Origin: Warburgia ugandensis | Lineage: Eukaryota; Streptophyta; Magnoliopsida; Canellales; Canellaceae | Direction of reading: 5' to 3' | Assembly: GCA_035236585.1 (NCBI GenBank) | Contig: CP141132.1 | Span: 56,393,880 to 56,457,879, forward strand | DNA length: 64,000 nucleotides | In this document: positions 39,301-47,196 of the stretch, piece after piece | Numbering within the stretch: position 1 is the first letter of the stretch | Layout of the letters: each line of letters begins with the position of its first letter | Made by a program: the position numbers and the translations under genes | Notes under the pieces: generated by a model | The model's database searches: none | Told to the model about the DNA's origin: nothing | What the model saw: only the letters and a program-made list of their open reading frames with translations

Positions 39301-40133
39301 TGCAGAACTCTCTTATTTATAAAGAAAACTATAAAAGGAGCCTAGCTGCTGTTGTTCAGTTGTAATTCTTTTCCTCAGCTTTGGATCAATCTAAAAGTCT
39401 AACAGGCTTAGGCATGCCTCCCTATACCAGAAAAATAATGATAGTATCATCCAAATTGTGCGATTATTGGGAAAGGGCTCATCTATGGCAAAGTAAATAA
39501 TAAGAATGTTTCAAATTAACAAAAAGATGGGCCCTTCCGGTGAATATACCTCAAAATCCTAGAGGAGGGTGTGGGATTAGTCATAAAAGGGCGTGCAGAT
39601 GTCACTTCCCTTAATAAAACACAAGTGTCATCCGAATATTGTCCTTTTTGAACCATTATGCATGCATGAATTTTTCCAATATCAACTGCAATACTTTGAT
39701 GGTAAAGTTAAGTGGTTCACCTTCCATTGCCACAGCCCCTACCATAGTTATGTAGCTACAAGAAACATGTTTTTCTTTTCCATTTTTTGTTACTTGGCTC
39801 TTGGAGAATTTCATTTTCTAGTTTCCTTTCCCTTTCACTCATAGCATGAAGCTAGTTTATATAATGACAACAAAGGTAGGACACCACATATATATGTTCT
39901 AGGATAGTTCATACACCCTAAACTTTGGCAAAGAAACACCAATAGAGTTGTCAACATCACAAGGACATTAAGTTCCAATTGAATGTGACATCAAGCAAAG
40001 ATTCCAACATACATATGCAATAAAAGGGGTACCTAAACAGGAAGAAGCAGACCTTGATTGCAGAGCCCACTTCAGCTTCATATATAGGAATATCATTCCT
40101 ACTGACAATAATAAAACAAGCAGTATTGGCCAT
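13209..40133 (-). CDS. TRAPPC2: TRAPPC2/sedlin-like TRAPP complex subunit (five exons)
   Basis: Join of minus-strand exons 40133..40053, 31658..31573, 31444..31383, 22679..22594 and 13301..13209 (81+86+62+86+93 = 408 nt) gives 135 codons plus stop without any break. It starts [20 protein letters not shown], has the core [17 protein letters not shown], then [22 protein letters not shown], and ends [20 protein letters not shown]...RKYL. This is the sedlin/Trs20 family throughout its usual length of about 135-140 residues. Known role of the family: a longin-fold core subunit of the TRAPP complexes, which tether vesicles and activate Rab/Ypt GTPases between ER and Golgi. The start Met precedes the conserved N-terminus; an in-frame ATG 12 nt upstream (40145) is less likely. 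Introns 1, 3 and 4 are 8.4, 8.7 and 9.3 kb and full of transposons; intron 2 is 128 bp. The intact frame and splice sites argue for a working gene rather than a pseudogene. Expression is not shown by sequence. Confidence 0.9.
15523..15701 (-). mobile_element. Au-type SINE, full length
   Basis: Complete copy with A-box-like TTGGCGCAACGGTAAAG and B-box-like GGTTCAAGATG on the minus strand and a GGGCTGCCC-T end. A perfect 17-bp target duplication AACAAAAGGAAAATTAA lies at 15506..15522 and 15702..15718. Located in TRAPPC2 intron 4, sense to the gene. Confidence 0.95.
16743..16970 (-). mobile_element. tRNA-like SINE of a second family
   Basis: Minus strand begins GGATAGCGCGGTGGTGAGAG (A-box-like TAGCGCGGTGG) and has GGTCACAGGTTTGAGGC (B-box-like) about 35 bp on. 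These are RNA polymerase III promoter elements spaced as in a tRNA. The rest does not resemble the Au SINE. No target duplication found. Confidence 0.5.
18980..19166 (+). mobile_element. Au-type SINE, full length
   Basis: Plus-strand copy with GCCTTGGCACAATGGTAG (A box), GGGTCAAGGC (B box) and a GGGCTGCCCC-T tail. Perfect 17-bp target duplication ATAGGAGGAGAAAGCCT at 18963..18979 and 19167..19183. In intron 4, antisense to TRAPPC2. Confidence 0.95.
19260..20290 (-). pseudogene. L1-like LINE reverse transcriptase relic
   Basis: Minus-strand reading [20 protein letters not shown] (20050..19990) corresponds to the ISHLLFADDLM catalytic motif of plant L1 RT; the first catalytic Asp is lost (FTVD). 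Further on, [15 protein letters not shown] (about 19580) and [15 protein letters not shown] (about 19350) match the later L1 blocks, in L1 order. Many frameshifts. In TRAPPC2 intron 4. Confidence 0.65.
21594..21748 (-). mobile_element. Au-type SINE, 5'-truncated
   Basis: Same family; tail GGGCAGCC (complement) at 21594, B-box region TGGAGGTCACAGTTTC on the minus strand, head degraded. No clear target duplication. In intron 4. Confidence 0.88.
22594..22679 (-). CDS. TRAPPC2: TRAPPC2 exon 4
   Basis: Encodes (Q)[19 protein letters not shown] then QEVHELYIK, ending in phase 0 at AAG|GTAAAG. No AG acceptor lies near the required start. Instead the exon follows TTATCATAC, which fits an AC-ending U12 intron. 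A truncated SINE ends only about 30 bp upstream of the exon. Confidence 0.9.
22712..22786 (-). mobile_element. Au-type SINE 3' fragment beside a splice site
   Basis: Only the 3' third of the SINE remains, from the tail to TATAGACCC. In TRAPPC2 orientation it ends about 10 bp before the U12 branch site (22703..22694). Confidence 0.88.
23009..23181 (-). mobile_element. Au-type SINE, near full length
   Basis: Minus-strand copy with A-box-like TTGGCACAATGGTTGAG and B-box-like GGTTCGAGATG. More diverged in the tail (GTTGCCC for GCTGCCC). In intron 3. Confidence 0.9.
23340..23530 (+). repeat. 97-bp tandem duplication
   Basis: Two copies (from 23340 and 23437) of a unit beginning GTCGTGTAGATTTGTGTC and ending GGGGTTTCTTAAATA. 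In intron 3, directly before the RTE fragment. Confidence 0.85.
23535..23937 (+). mobile_element. 3' end fragment of an RTE LINE
   Basis: A 0.4-kb, strongly 5'-truncated copy carrying only the C-terminal coding part ([44 protein letters not shown]) and a GATGATGATGAT tail. This frame is still open over about 110 codons. It is antisense in TRAPPC2 intron 3. Confidence 0.9.
23938..25764. other. Unassigned part of intron 3
   Basis: AT-rich with the TA array at 24341; no coding motif seen between the RTE fragment and the gypsy 5' LTR. Confidence 0.5.
24341..24377 (+). repeat. (TA)n microsatellite
   Basis: About 18 TA units in intron 3. Confidence 0.93.
25765..26163 (+). repeat. 5' LTR of the gypsy element
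   Basis: About 399 bp. Begins (T)TGTTACATCAAC and ends TTTCTATCA. Repeated at 30759..31157. Confidence 0.93.
26165..26182 (+). other. Primer binding site, initiator Met tRNA type
   Basis: TGGTATTAGAGCCGGTTC starts one base after the 5' LTR. It matches the usual plant TGGTATCAGAGC primer site with one change. Confidence 0.85.
26193..27305 (+). CDS. gag polyprotein of the gypsy element
   Basis: Open frame of 370 codons from ATG at 26193 (start [12 protein letters not shown]) to TGA. N-terminal part is a charged coiled-coil-like helix. The central retrotransposon gag domain is visible as [14 protein letters not shown], then [13 protein letters not shown]. Near the C-terminus lies a zinc-knuckle-like [15 protein letters not shown]. 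Role: structural shell protein that packages element RNA in the cytoplasm. Pol follows in a different frame (offset -1), overlapping by a few bases. In related elements gag and pol are usually one frame, so this may be an indel rather than programmed frameshifting. Confidence 0.9.
   Translation: MVRTKMERTESMEKEIEGVRGEIGDVREQLGRLQTNVGALGEYLVEIREWIKNKELPGKGTSSHRNPEMREPSENPKRSPFPSGPHYHQDWHGRRLDLPVFDSQEPYGWLCRAERYFQVNGIANSEKIPAPSIYLEGDALHWFLWAENHTPFRSWESFRSALLRRFRSSQSEDDYGALLGLKQSSSVHEYLWSFKLLSGHLGNLSDMVMRGAFLNGLREDIRTEIKIFRPTTLSGMMELAQKIEKKNRALDQIRASPVRNDGGPRTSGPFQAHSNSDQAKVSPQENDRERLSIDQTVGKRGNLRRLTEFELQHRRSQGLCYRCDKKYQPGHRCKNRLLQVLLLAGDDEDGMENFSFPPAEVEKPKEKTTS
27302..30755 (+). pseudogene. pol (protease-RT-RNase H-integrase-chromodomain), broken
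   Basis: Domains in order: protease [15 protein letters not shown] (about 27390); RT with [32 protein letters not shown] and catalytic FFDDILIYS (27970..28760); RNase H with [12 protein letters not shown] then [15 protein letters not shown]; integrase zinc finger H-H-C-C ending CDVCQRNK (29480..29630) and DDE core with [16 protein letters not shown] and SDRDRVF (29700..30020); tail with [16 protein letters not shown] and [10 protein letters not shown], which is chromodomain-like (30630..30750). In-frame stops lie at 27542, 28244, 28763, 28766, 29184, 29283, 29919, 29991, 30060, 30285 and 30627. A frameshift in RNase H lies between about 28925 and 28955. The frame changes from phase 2 to phase 0 there. 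Confidence 0.93.
30759..31157 (+). repeat. 3' LTR of the gypsy element
   Basis: Same length as the 5' LTR. Preceded by a seven-G purine run. Its last base is G where the 5' copy has A, so the canonical CA end is lost here. Confidence 0.93.
31383..31444 (-). CDS. TRAPPC2: TRAPPC2 exon 3
   Basis: Encodes (M)[20 protein letters not shown] plus the first base of the next codon. The acceptor is AAATGCAG|G. Its 3' edge does not end at a usual GT site. The next intron bases are ATATCC, as in a U12-type donor, and C joins AA of exon 4 to give a Gln codon. The exon lies 225 bp from the 3' LTR of the gypsy element in intron 3. Confidence 0.88.
31445..31572 (-). other. TRAPPC2 intron 2 (short)
   Basis: A 128-bp GT-AG intron, GTAAGT at the donor and ATGCAG at the acceptor. 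It is the only short intron of the gene and holds no recognisable repeat. Confidence 0.9.
31573..31658 (-). CDS. TRAPPC2: TRAPPC2 exon 2
   Basis: Encodes [20 protein letters not shown] then DLAWTTSA plus two bases of the next Met codon. The acceptor is CTATAG|ATA and the donor is a perfect GTAAGT. The last two bases (AT) join the first G of exon 3 to make ATG, so the phase agrees on both sides. Confidence 0.92.
32550..35028 (-). mobile_element. 5'-truncated RTE LINE
   Basis: About 2.48 kb of the same family as 43910..47181, starting from the (ATC)n tail. It carries the C-terminal region, RT with [15 protein letters not shown] and catalytic [10 protein letters not shown] (33134..33598), and ends within the endonuclease region. 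AGCAGATT occurs at both edges (32542..32549 and 35029..35036), a likely 8-bp target duplication. It is broken by frameshifts and sits in TRAPPC2 intron 1, same orientation as the gene. Confidence 0.88.
35712..35866 (-). mobile_element. Au-type SINE, 5'-truncated
   Basis: Minus-strand copy, tail at 35714, body GCAAGGTAAGGCTACG and TGACCTGGAGGTCATAGG visible. The A-box head is degraded. In intron 1. Confidence 0.88.
36085..36257 (-). mobile_element. Au-type SINE, near full length
   Basis: Minus-strand copy with TTGGCACAATAGTAAAG (A box) and GATTCAAGTCG (B box). In intron 1. Confidence 0.88.
36523..39429 (-). mobile_element. Degenerate Ty3/gypsy element with gag and protease only
   Basis: Direct repeats at about 36523..36860 and 39057..39429 share AGCCTAGCTGCTGTTG-like and CAGGCTTAGGCATG-like blocks and act as LTRs. 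On the minus strand the right-hand LTR is followed by TGGTGTTAGAACAAG, a mutated Met-tRNA primer site. Inside: a gag-like piece [18 protein letters not shown] (38613..38798) and a protease-like piece [13 protein letters not shown] (37169..37375). RT and integrase are absent. Flanks GAAAG/GAAAA could be a mutated 5-bp target duplication. In TRAPPC2 intron 1. Confidence 0.65.
40053..40133 (-). CDS. TRAPPC2: TRAPPC2 exon 1 (coding part)
   Basis: Encodes residues 1-27, [20 protein letters not shown] then EVGSAIK, ending in phase 0. The donor reads AAG|GTCTGC, a GT donor but a poor match to GTRAGT. The next GT donor, 20 nt further on, would shift the frame, so this one is preferred. Just upstream a TTACAG acceptor (exon edge near 40155) suggests the 5'UTR is itself spliced. 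Confidence 0.88.
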
Positions 40134-40383
40134 TCTACTCTCCAAAATAAATTACCTGTAACCTGATATATTTCAACCAGTAAAAGATCTTGGTATAAGA
40201 GAAAAGTAGAAGCGGGACAGAAATTAAGTATGTTAAACAATAATCAAGTCCCTCCTAAAAATAAGGTCTTTCAATAAAGGAAATAGACATAAATCTTATC
40301 ATATACATACAAGGAAGAAAAGCTATGAACCTGATGATAAGCAAGGGCATCTGAAACAGAGGACCAACATTAAATTTAAGAAG

Positions 40384-40523
40384 TCTGAGGTCACGGGTTC
40401 AAGGCATGGAAACAGCCACTTGCAAAAATGCATGGTAAGACTACGTACTCTAGACCCTTGTAGTCCGCCCCTTCCCTAGACCCTGCATATGCTGGAGCTT
40501 CGTGTACCAGGCTGCCCTTTTTT
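40384..40523 (+). mobile_element. Au-type SINE, 5'-truncated
   Basis: Plus-strand copy starting at the B-box region TGAGGTCACGGGTTCAAGGC and ending GGCTGCCC-T6. Lies just upstream of TRAPPC2 exon 1, in antisense. Confidence 0.9.
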
Positions 40524-40579
40524 AACTTTAATCAACAAATCTTTAACAGAAAATTTAGGGACACAAAAAGCAGGAAAAG

Positions 40580-40729
40580 TTGTTGTCGTGTGACCTTGAG
40601 GTCACGGGTTCAAGGCGTGGAAACAGCCTCTTGCAAAATGCAAGGTAAGGTTGTGTACTTTAGGCCCATGTGATTCGCCCCTTTCGTAGACCCCACATAG
40701 GCGGAAGCTTTGTGCACTGGGGCTGCCCT
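40580..40729 (+). mobile_element. Au-type SINE, 5'-truncated
   Basis: Plus-strand copy beginning TTGTTGTCGTGTGACC. Perfect 15-bp target duplication AAAAAGCAGGAAAAG at 40565..40579 and 40730..40744. Only about 60 bp from the preceding SINE, same orientation. Confidence 0.93.
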
Positions 40730-41376
40730 AAAAAGCAGGAAAAGAGGACTCATTGATAATAAAAAAAATTAAGATGACTTCAAAATAAGATGTTAGGAAT
40801 GCACATTAGAAATGACCAAAAATTCCCCACCCACACACACACGCATATGTGAAATTGTAGCAGTGGTCTCTTCTCATATAGACACATGAACATAGTTTTT
40901 GGGAGATCTAATCCACTCATCATGCAGGTCTTATTTTAGATAGGTTACACACCAAAAACCATGAACTACTTGATGATTTCAACAACTAGGCTTCTAGGTT
41001 GTAAGAGATTAATGGTTGTGATATCACAAATGACATGAATGTAAATAAAATAGCAATGTAACTTGACCACGTATGTTCCTCATGTGGAATGGAAAATATG
41101 AGAGCAGCCTAGCTTTGGGAGTAACAACAAATATTCTTCAGAACTTCGAATGAGAAACCATCCTGTCGAATGTAAATGAGATGCCTTCGATAGCCTTAAA
41201 AGGAACCTTTGTGATAATTTGGGAAAACATCAACAATTTCCCATCTAGCCGGCCAAGTACATTACCATATCGGTCATATGGATTCCTTAGCAAATCAAGG
41301 GCCACAGCCATCCCAAAGAAAATCACCTCTTGTTTTGCCCTCTTTTATGCTTAACAATTCCTTGAGAAGATAAAAA

Positions 41377-41526
41377 GGGCAGCCCCGGTGCACGAAGCTC
41401 CCGCATATGGTGTGGACCACAATGGTCAACAGTACGCAGCCTTACCTTGCATTTTGCAAGAGGCTATTTCCATGCCTTGAACCCATGACCTCAAGGTCAC
41501 ACGACGATAACTCTACCATTGCGTTA
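41377..41526 (-). mobile_element. Au-type SINE with internal deletion
   Basis: Minus-strand copy lacking about 20 bp of the GC-rich tail segment between CCGCATATG and GTGGACC. B-box region GGGTTCAAGGC is intact. Confidence 0.88.
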
Positions 41527-43894
41527 AATGCAAGCATTGGAATCACATAAGGTTTTAATGGTAATACTCACTAATGAGGATTAGAAAGGTGACATGTTGG
41601 AGAACTACGGAAGATCCCCTAGGTTAGGGTGCATATATCGTAGGTTTTGAATAGGCAACCTTGACTAGGATATTGATCAAATGTGAATTCAGCCTTTGAT
41701 CTTTTTCCCATCTTTATCCAGGTGCCCATGAAGTTGAATCAAGGAATGCACCATGGGCCACAATGTTAGACAATGAATTTATATATTGCTACTTTTCATG
41801 GAGAATGTGTGAAACCCCATAGCCAGAGCATTAAAAGTAACCCCAAAAGGACTAGCAATGGGTCGAATGCTTTTGAACCATGAGTTAGACCAAGAATAAA
41901 CTGCACTCTGAAAAATCACTTTAATTCTAGCAAACAACTGGAGATTATTTGCCCTAACCAGTTACTATCAAAATTTGAATCTACCAGCCCCTTGGGACCA
42001 AAATTCGAAGTTAATTTCTCCACATAACTTGGATGTCATAAGAGCATGCCCTAGAACATGACCTCTGTTAAGTTGACAGTGGCAAGATCCTCCTGATTCC
42101 TGAACCATTCACTTTGAGAAATGACCCTTGCTTGCTCTTCAATTGTTGTTCTTAGAGAAGTTGTGAAGATCAAACCAAGTACTTACCACAAAGGAGCCAC
42201 ATGTACTGGTCAAACTCTACATCAAGCCTAGGTGTGCTGACTTGTAGTCTTCATCCCTTGTTGCTTATGCAACATTTGTATACCTTCTCACGCCACCCTA
42301 TAGGTTGTTCAACACTTGGGTGATCAGCTTGTTATTGTTATATATTTTAATTATCCAGTTGGTTTGCTAAATAAGGAGTGGTTATTTTGTTTTAACATAT
42401 GATTCCTCCCTAATCTTTCACCAACAGAGGCATCTATAGACACCTCCTAGATTGACAATTCAATATATTTGATTTTTTTTTGCAGGCAAGTAAAGGAATG
42501 GTGAGATAAACTGAGGGGTTTCTAAGCAATGAGTGAGGAAGCAACATGTTAACCAAGGAGTACCAGGGGATGAATGTCAATATAACTCCAATTTAATACC
42601 AGTAGGTCAACTCAGCTAGACAATGGTGTGAAGTAAGGTGATCAAAGAAGTCATCAACAATGAGTGAGACTAAGAAGAACACAAACAAAAAGAAGGATGG
42701 AAACCACCACAACGTTAAATTGAGCCAAGGAAGTGTAATAATATCATCAATCAAAGGTGAAGTTATGAGTTGCATGCTTCTATTTGACATCAAGGGTCCT
42801 GTAATGAAAATTGAAGGAGATCACCAGCTCAAGCTACTCCAAATATCAAACTACATTAGAATCCAAGTATCTTTTTGGAGTTCCCACCTGTGATATGTGC
42901 ACCCAAACCAAGGGATGTTGCCCAATCCCTTGGCAAATATACTCCTAAATAGCACCTCTCATATCCTCATTAATAAGTGCGCTTTGACACATTAAGCGTA
43001 GAGAGAACATTGTGGGAACTCTATAGGAGTAAAAGTTATGAGGCCCTTTTAGGCTACAAGCATTAACTGATAATGCCTAGTAACATTAGTGATGGTATTC
43101 TTGTAATACGTGAAAGCACACATCATAAATGCAAGAAATCATAGAGGAGGCAGAATACTCCGTGAGAAGTTTCTAAATCTTTTTTTTCATTCTTCTTCCC
43201 CACTTCTTTTTCCCTGAGAGGTTGATCAAGTGAAAGAGCTTAACACTAACATGACCAAAGCTCCAGGTTGGATCCTCTTCTCTACATCTTCCCGCCCCAC
43301 TTTTTCCATAAATGTCCATATCTTTTCACTACCTGAACCATAAATCTATGATATTACTCAACCTTGATGTCAACCTTGCAGTTTTTGTTGCTACACATCA
43401 CCGTTTGTGGTGCTTTTTGACAGATCTATATCTATATAATGTCTCTGATTGCTTATAGTATAGCAGAAAAACAACAAATAAGTATAACATGCTGTTTTTA
43501 TTGTGGATAGGACAAGAGCAATGTGTTCTTTTATTAACAAACTAGTAGATTGTGCCAAACAGGGTAGTGATTGCTAATATCATGTTGTATACATGTTAAA
43601 GTTTGCTGTCTTATTGTATATAGCTGCCTTTTTGCAGCCCATATTGCTCTCCACTATCTTTTAGAGCCTCTATAGTGAAAGCATTTCTGTAGCAGTTAGT
43701 TCTACCCTATTTACGTAACAAAAGATAACCACCTTTCCTTCTGTACTGTAGAAGGACACAAGAATTACATATCAGCGTTCCTGTCCTAAGACACCTTACA
43801 AGATGAGTGACAACAAACTCTGTGTCTTGGATTACAGAATTTCAACTTATAACAATTAAGTTAAAAGGGATAACTACCTTTTACAGTCAACTTG
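41527..43894. other. No gene recognised
   Basis: Within the probable 5'UTR intron. Just beyond it, a 62-codon minus frame at 41138..41326 has ordinary amino acid composition but matches no family I know. Confidence 0.5.
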
Positions 43895-46843
43895 GTGCTA
43901 AGAAAAATTCATCATCATCATCATCATCAAGACCTTATCCCAATTAGGGGTCGGCCACATGAATCTTATTCCTCCATTCCACTCTATTAAATACCATGGC
44001 TTCATTTAGTCCCAAAGTTTTTAAATCTTTCCTCACCACTTCTATCCACGTTCTTTTGGGCCTTCCCCTTGCCCTTTTAGAACCTTCAACTTGTATTGCC
44101 TCACTCCTTCTAACTGGTGCCGTTGTTGGCCTCCTTTGAACATGTCCAAACCATCTAAGTCTAATCTCCCTCATCTTGTTACCTATTGGTGCTATCCCTA
44201 AATTCCTTCTAATATTTTCATTTCTAATTCTATCCTTTCTTGTCTTACCACTCATCCATCTCAACATCCTCATTTCTGCAACACTCAGCCTATGAGTATG
44301 ATGTTCCTTAACCGCCCAACACTCGATCCATAGAGCATGGCCGGCCTTATAGCCATCCTATAGAATTTTCCCTTTAGTTTGAGTGGCACCGTGAATCACA
44401 TAAAACCCCGATGCACATCTCCATTTGTTCCAACCCGCTTGGATTCTCCGGGTAACCTCCCTCTCAATCTCTCCACTCTCATGGATCAATGATCCTAAGT
44501 ATCTAAGTGGTCTCTCATGGGGACCTCTTGGTTATCAATCTTGACCGTGCTCCACTCTACTCTCCTTGCTAAAATTACATTCCATATATTCCGTCTTAGT
44601 TCGGCTAATTTTAAATCCTTTCGATTCTACCGCTACTCTCCATAGCTCTAGCTTTATGTTGACACCCTCCCTTGTCTCATCAAGTAGGACTATATCGTCT
44701 CGCAAATAGCATGCACCATGGGGAATCTCCTCATGCGGATGTTTTGTTAACTCATCCATAACTAATGTGAAAAGGTATGGACTTAATGCCGATCCTTGGT
44801 GCAATCCGACAAGGACAGAAAATCACCATCACGCCACTAGTGGTCTTAACATTTCATACGCTCCCTCATACATATCTTTAATTATGTCTATATACCCTCG
44901 AGAAACCCCTTTAACACACTAACACCCTCCATATTAACTCTCAGGGACTCTATCATAAGCCTTCTCTAAGTCAATAAAGACCATGTGTAGGTCTTTTCTC
45001 CTCTCCCTATATTTCTCTACTAATTGTCTTAGTAAGAAAATAGCTTCCCATGGTAGACCTCCTGTGCATGAAACCAAACCGATTCTCCGATACACTTGTT
45101 TCATGTCGTAGCCTCTTCTCAATGACTCTTTCAAAAAGTTTCATGGTGTGGCTCATAAGTTTGATCCCTCGATAATTAGTGCAAACCGAATGTCTCCTTT
45201 ATTCTTATAGATTGGTACAATAGAGCTTTTCCTCCACTCATCGCATTTTCTTTGATTTTATAATCTTGTTAAACAACTTGGTCAACCAAACTACCCCAAT
45301 ATCTCCCATATGCTTCCAAACCTCTATTGGTATACCATCGTGCCCCATGGCCTTTCCCGATTTCATCTTTCTCAAGGCCTCTTTACTTCAAGCATTTTAA
45401 TCCTACGTTCATATCTATAATATCCAAGGGTTATTTAGATTTATAGTATTTTCAATTCCTCTATTCTCGTGGCCATTGTCATTTAGCAATTTTTTGGAAG
45501 TAGATTTCACCTTTGTTTGATCTCGGCTGCCTTTGACTAATACCCTTTGATCATCGCTTCTAATGCACCTAACATGCTCTAAGTCCTTACTCTTCTGTTC
45601 TCTTACCTTTGAAAGTTTAAACACCTCTTCTCACCTTCTCTTGTTCCTAGTCTATTATGTAGCTCATCATATGCTTTAAGTTTAGCCTCACTTACTATTC
45701 TCTTAGCAACGTTTTTAAGCATTCTTATATTGTTCATAGTTTTCATTATTTCTAATCTTCTCGCCATGCTTTAAAATGCATTCGTTTTTCTTTTAATAGC
45801 TTTTTGCCTGTTTCATTCCACCACCATGTTTTTCTGTTAATAGCCTTTTACCTTTAGATACTCTAAGACATCTTTTGCCACTTTCTTAATGGACTCACCA
45901 TAGTATTCCACATGGTATTTACTCGCTTCATAATTCCAATTTCCTTCTACCATCAACTTATTTTTGAATGAGGTTATTTTCTCTCCTTTTAAGTTCCACC
46001 ACTTAGTTTTTGGATGTGTATTAAGTTCGGCTTCTTTTACTCCATCTTTTGATATGAATATCCATAACCATTAACCTATGTTGTGAGGTTAAACTCTCAC
46101 CGGTATCACCTTACAATCCTTACATATAGATCGTTCATTATTCCTAAGTAGAAAAAGTCTATTTCGGCTTTTATGAAGTCCACTTTTAAAGGTTATTAAG
46201 TGTTCATCCCTCTTCTTAAAGAGTGTATTTGCAATGGATAGGTTATATGACAAAGCAAAATCGAGGATATTCTCCCCCATCTCGTTTGCTTCACCTATAC
46301 CATACCCCTCCGTGTATTCTATCATATCCTTCCTTATCTTTTCCTACATGGCCATTTAAGTCCGGCTCCTATAAATATTCCCTCAAGTGTTGGGAATTTC
46401 TTGCATGACTCCTCCATATCTTCCCAAAACCGTCTCTTAATTATATCTTGTAGTCTCTACTTGTGGTGCATATGCACTTATAATATTTATAATCTGCTCT
46501 CCTAGAATCATTTTTATTATTATTATTCTATCACCGATTCTTTTAACGTCCACAACTTTATCCTTTAATTCCTTATCCACTATTATTCCTACGCCATTTC
46601 TATTATTTTCCTTTCCTACGTACTCATAATTTATACCCATCTATTTCTCTAGCTTTAGCCCCTTTCCACTTGGTTTCTTGGATACAAGCGATGTTGACTC
46701 TCCCTACGCTTTATCGTGTCTACCTAACTCCAAACTCTTACTGTCAATGTCCCTATGTTCCATGTAGCGATGCGAATCTTATGATTTGGAGATTCCCTAT
46801 TTACTATCGCCTTTCTCGACCTCCATGGTATGAACCCATGTCC

Positions 46844-47032
46844 ACTTTTCACCGCACTGGTTCTCGATGCAGTCGCTTCGAGGGGACGCTCTAGCAGCCC
46901 TTGCCCATTTTTCACTACACCCGGGATCCGATGTAGCGCGTCGCTTCTGGGAGAACGCCCTAGCAACCCTTGCCTATTTTTCACCGCATCCGGGATCCGA
47001 TGCAACGTTGCCGCTTATGGGGAACGCCCTAG
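46844..47032 (-). repeat. Three tandem units in the RTE 5' region
   Basis: Three imperfect copies of a 57-68-bp unit (46844..46907, 46908..46975, 46976..47032). Each contains a TTTTCACYRCA start, a CCGGGATCCGATG-like core and an AACGCCCTAGC end. On the element strand they lie just upstream of the endonuclease start. Confidence 0.75.
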
Positions 47033-47089
47033 CTTGAGCGAATTTCAGATTTCGATTCATGTCATGTTGGGGTTGCCATAGTTTTAAAA

Positions 47090-47150
47090 GCTGAAGATGA
47101 TTTTCATTAAAATCATGAAAATCATTACAATCATTAAAATCATCTTCAGC
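47090..47150 (-). repeat. Inverted repeat (hairpin) in the RTE 5' leader
   Basis: Perfect 15-bp arms GCTGAAGATGATTTT (47090..47104) and its complement (47136..47150) enclose an AT-rich spacer of repeated ATCATT-like words. It lies about 30 bp inside the element's 5' end. Confidence 0.8.
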
Positions 47151-47196
47151 TTCACCCTTGCCGGCTGGCTACCTGACGCAAGTGCTAAGAAAAATT

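Larger units (their letters stand above)
31659..40052 (-). other. TRAPPC2 intron 1 (8.4 kb)
   Basis: Weak donor GTCTGC, acceptor CTATAG. It holds the RTE LINE at 32550, two SINEs and the gypsy relic at 36523. The stretches 31.7-32.5, 35.1-35.7 and 39.5-40.0 kb show nothing recognisable. Confidence 0.8.
43910..47181 (-). mobile_element. Full-length RTE-type LINE
   Basis: A 3.27-kb non-LTR retrotransposon on the minus strand, flanked by a perfect 15-bp target duplication GTGCTAAGAAAAATT (43895..43909 and 47182..47196). Visible pieces: endonuclease start IRIATWNIGTL (near 46730) and IINIISAYAPQVE (near 46450); RT with [16 protein letters not shown] and DDIVLLDE (44535..44804); C-terminal region [20 protein letters not shown] and [11 protein letters not shown] (43944..44273), typical of plant RTE elements. 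It ends in (ATC)n on the plus strand, the RTE-style 3' microsatellite tail. Frameshifts break the single ORF. It lies in the probable 5'UTR intron of TRAPPC2, in the same orientation as the gene. Confidence 0.92.

Noticed and set aside
40131..40145. Upstream ATG (MESR...) as the TRAPPC2 start
   Set aside because: It adds four residues not typical of the family; the conserved N-terminus begins at the second ATG.
41138..41326. 62-codon minus frame as an exon
   Set aside because: Composition looks ordinary, but no family is recognised and no flanking exon fits. Left unassigned.
32550..47181. CRISPR-like or satellite array from regularly spaced similar blocks
   Set aside because: The blocks are separate LINE and SINE insertions with their own target duplications.
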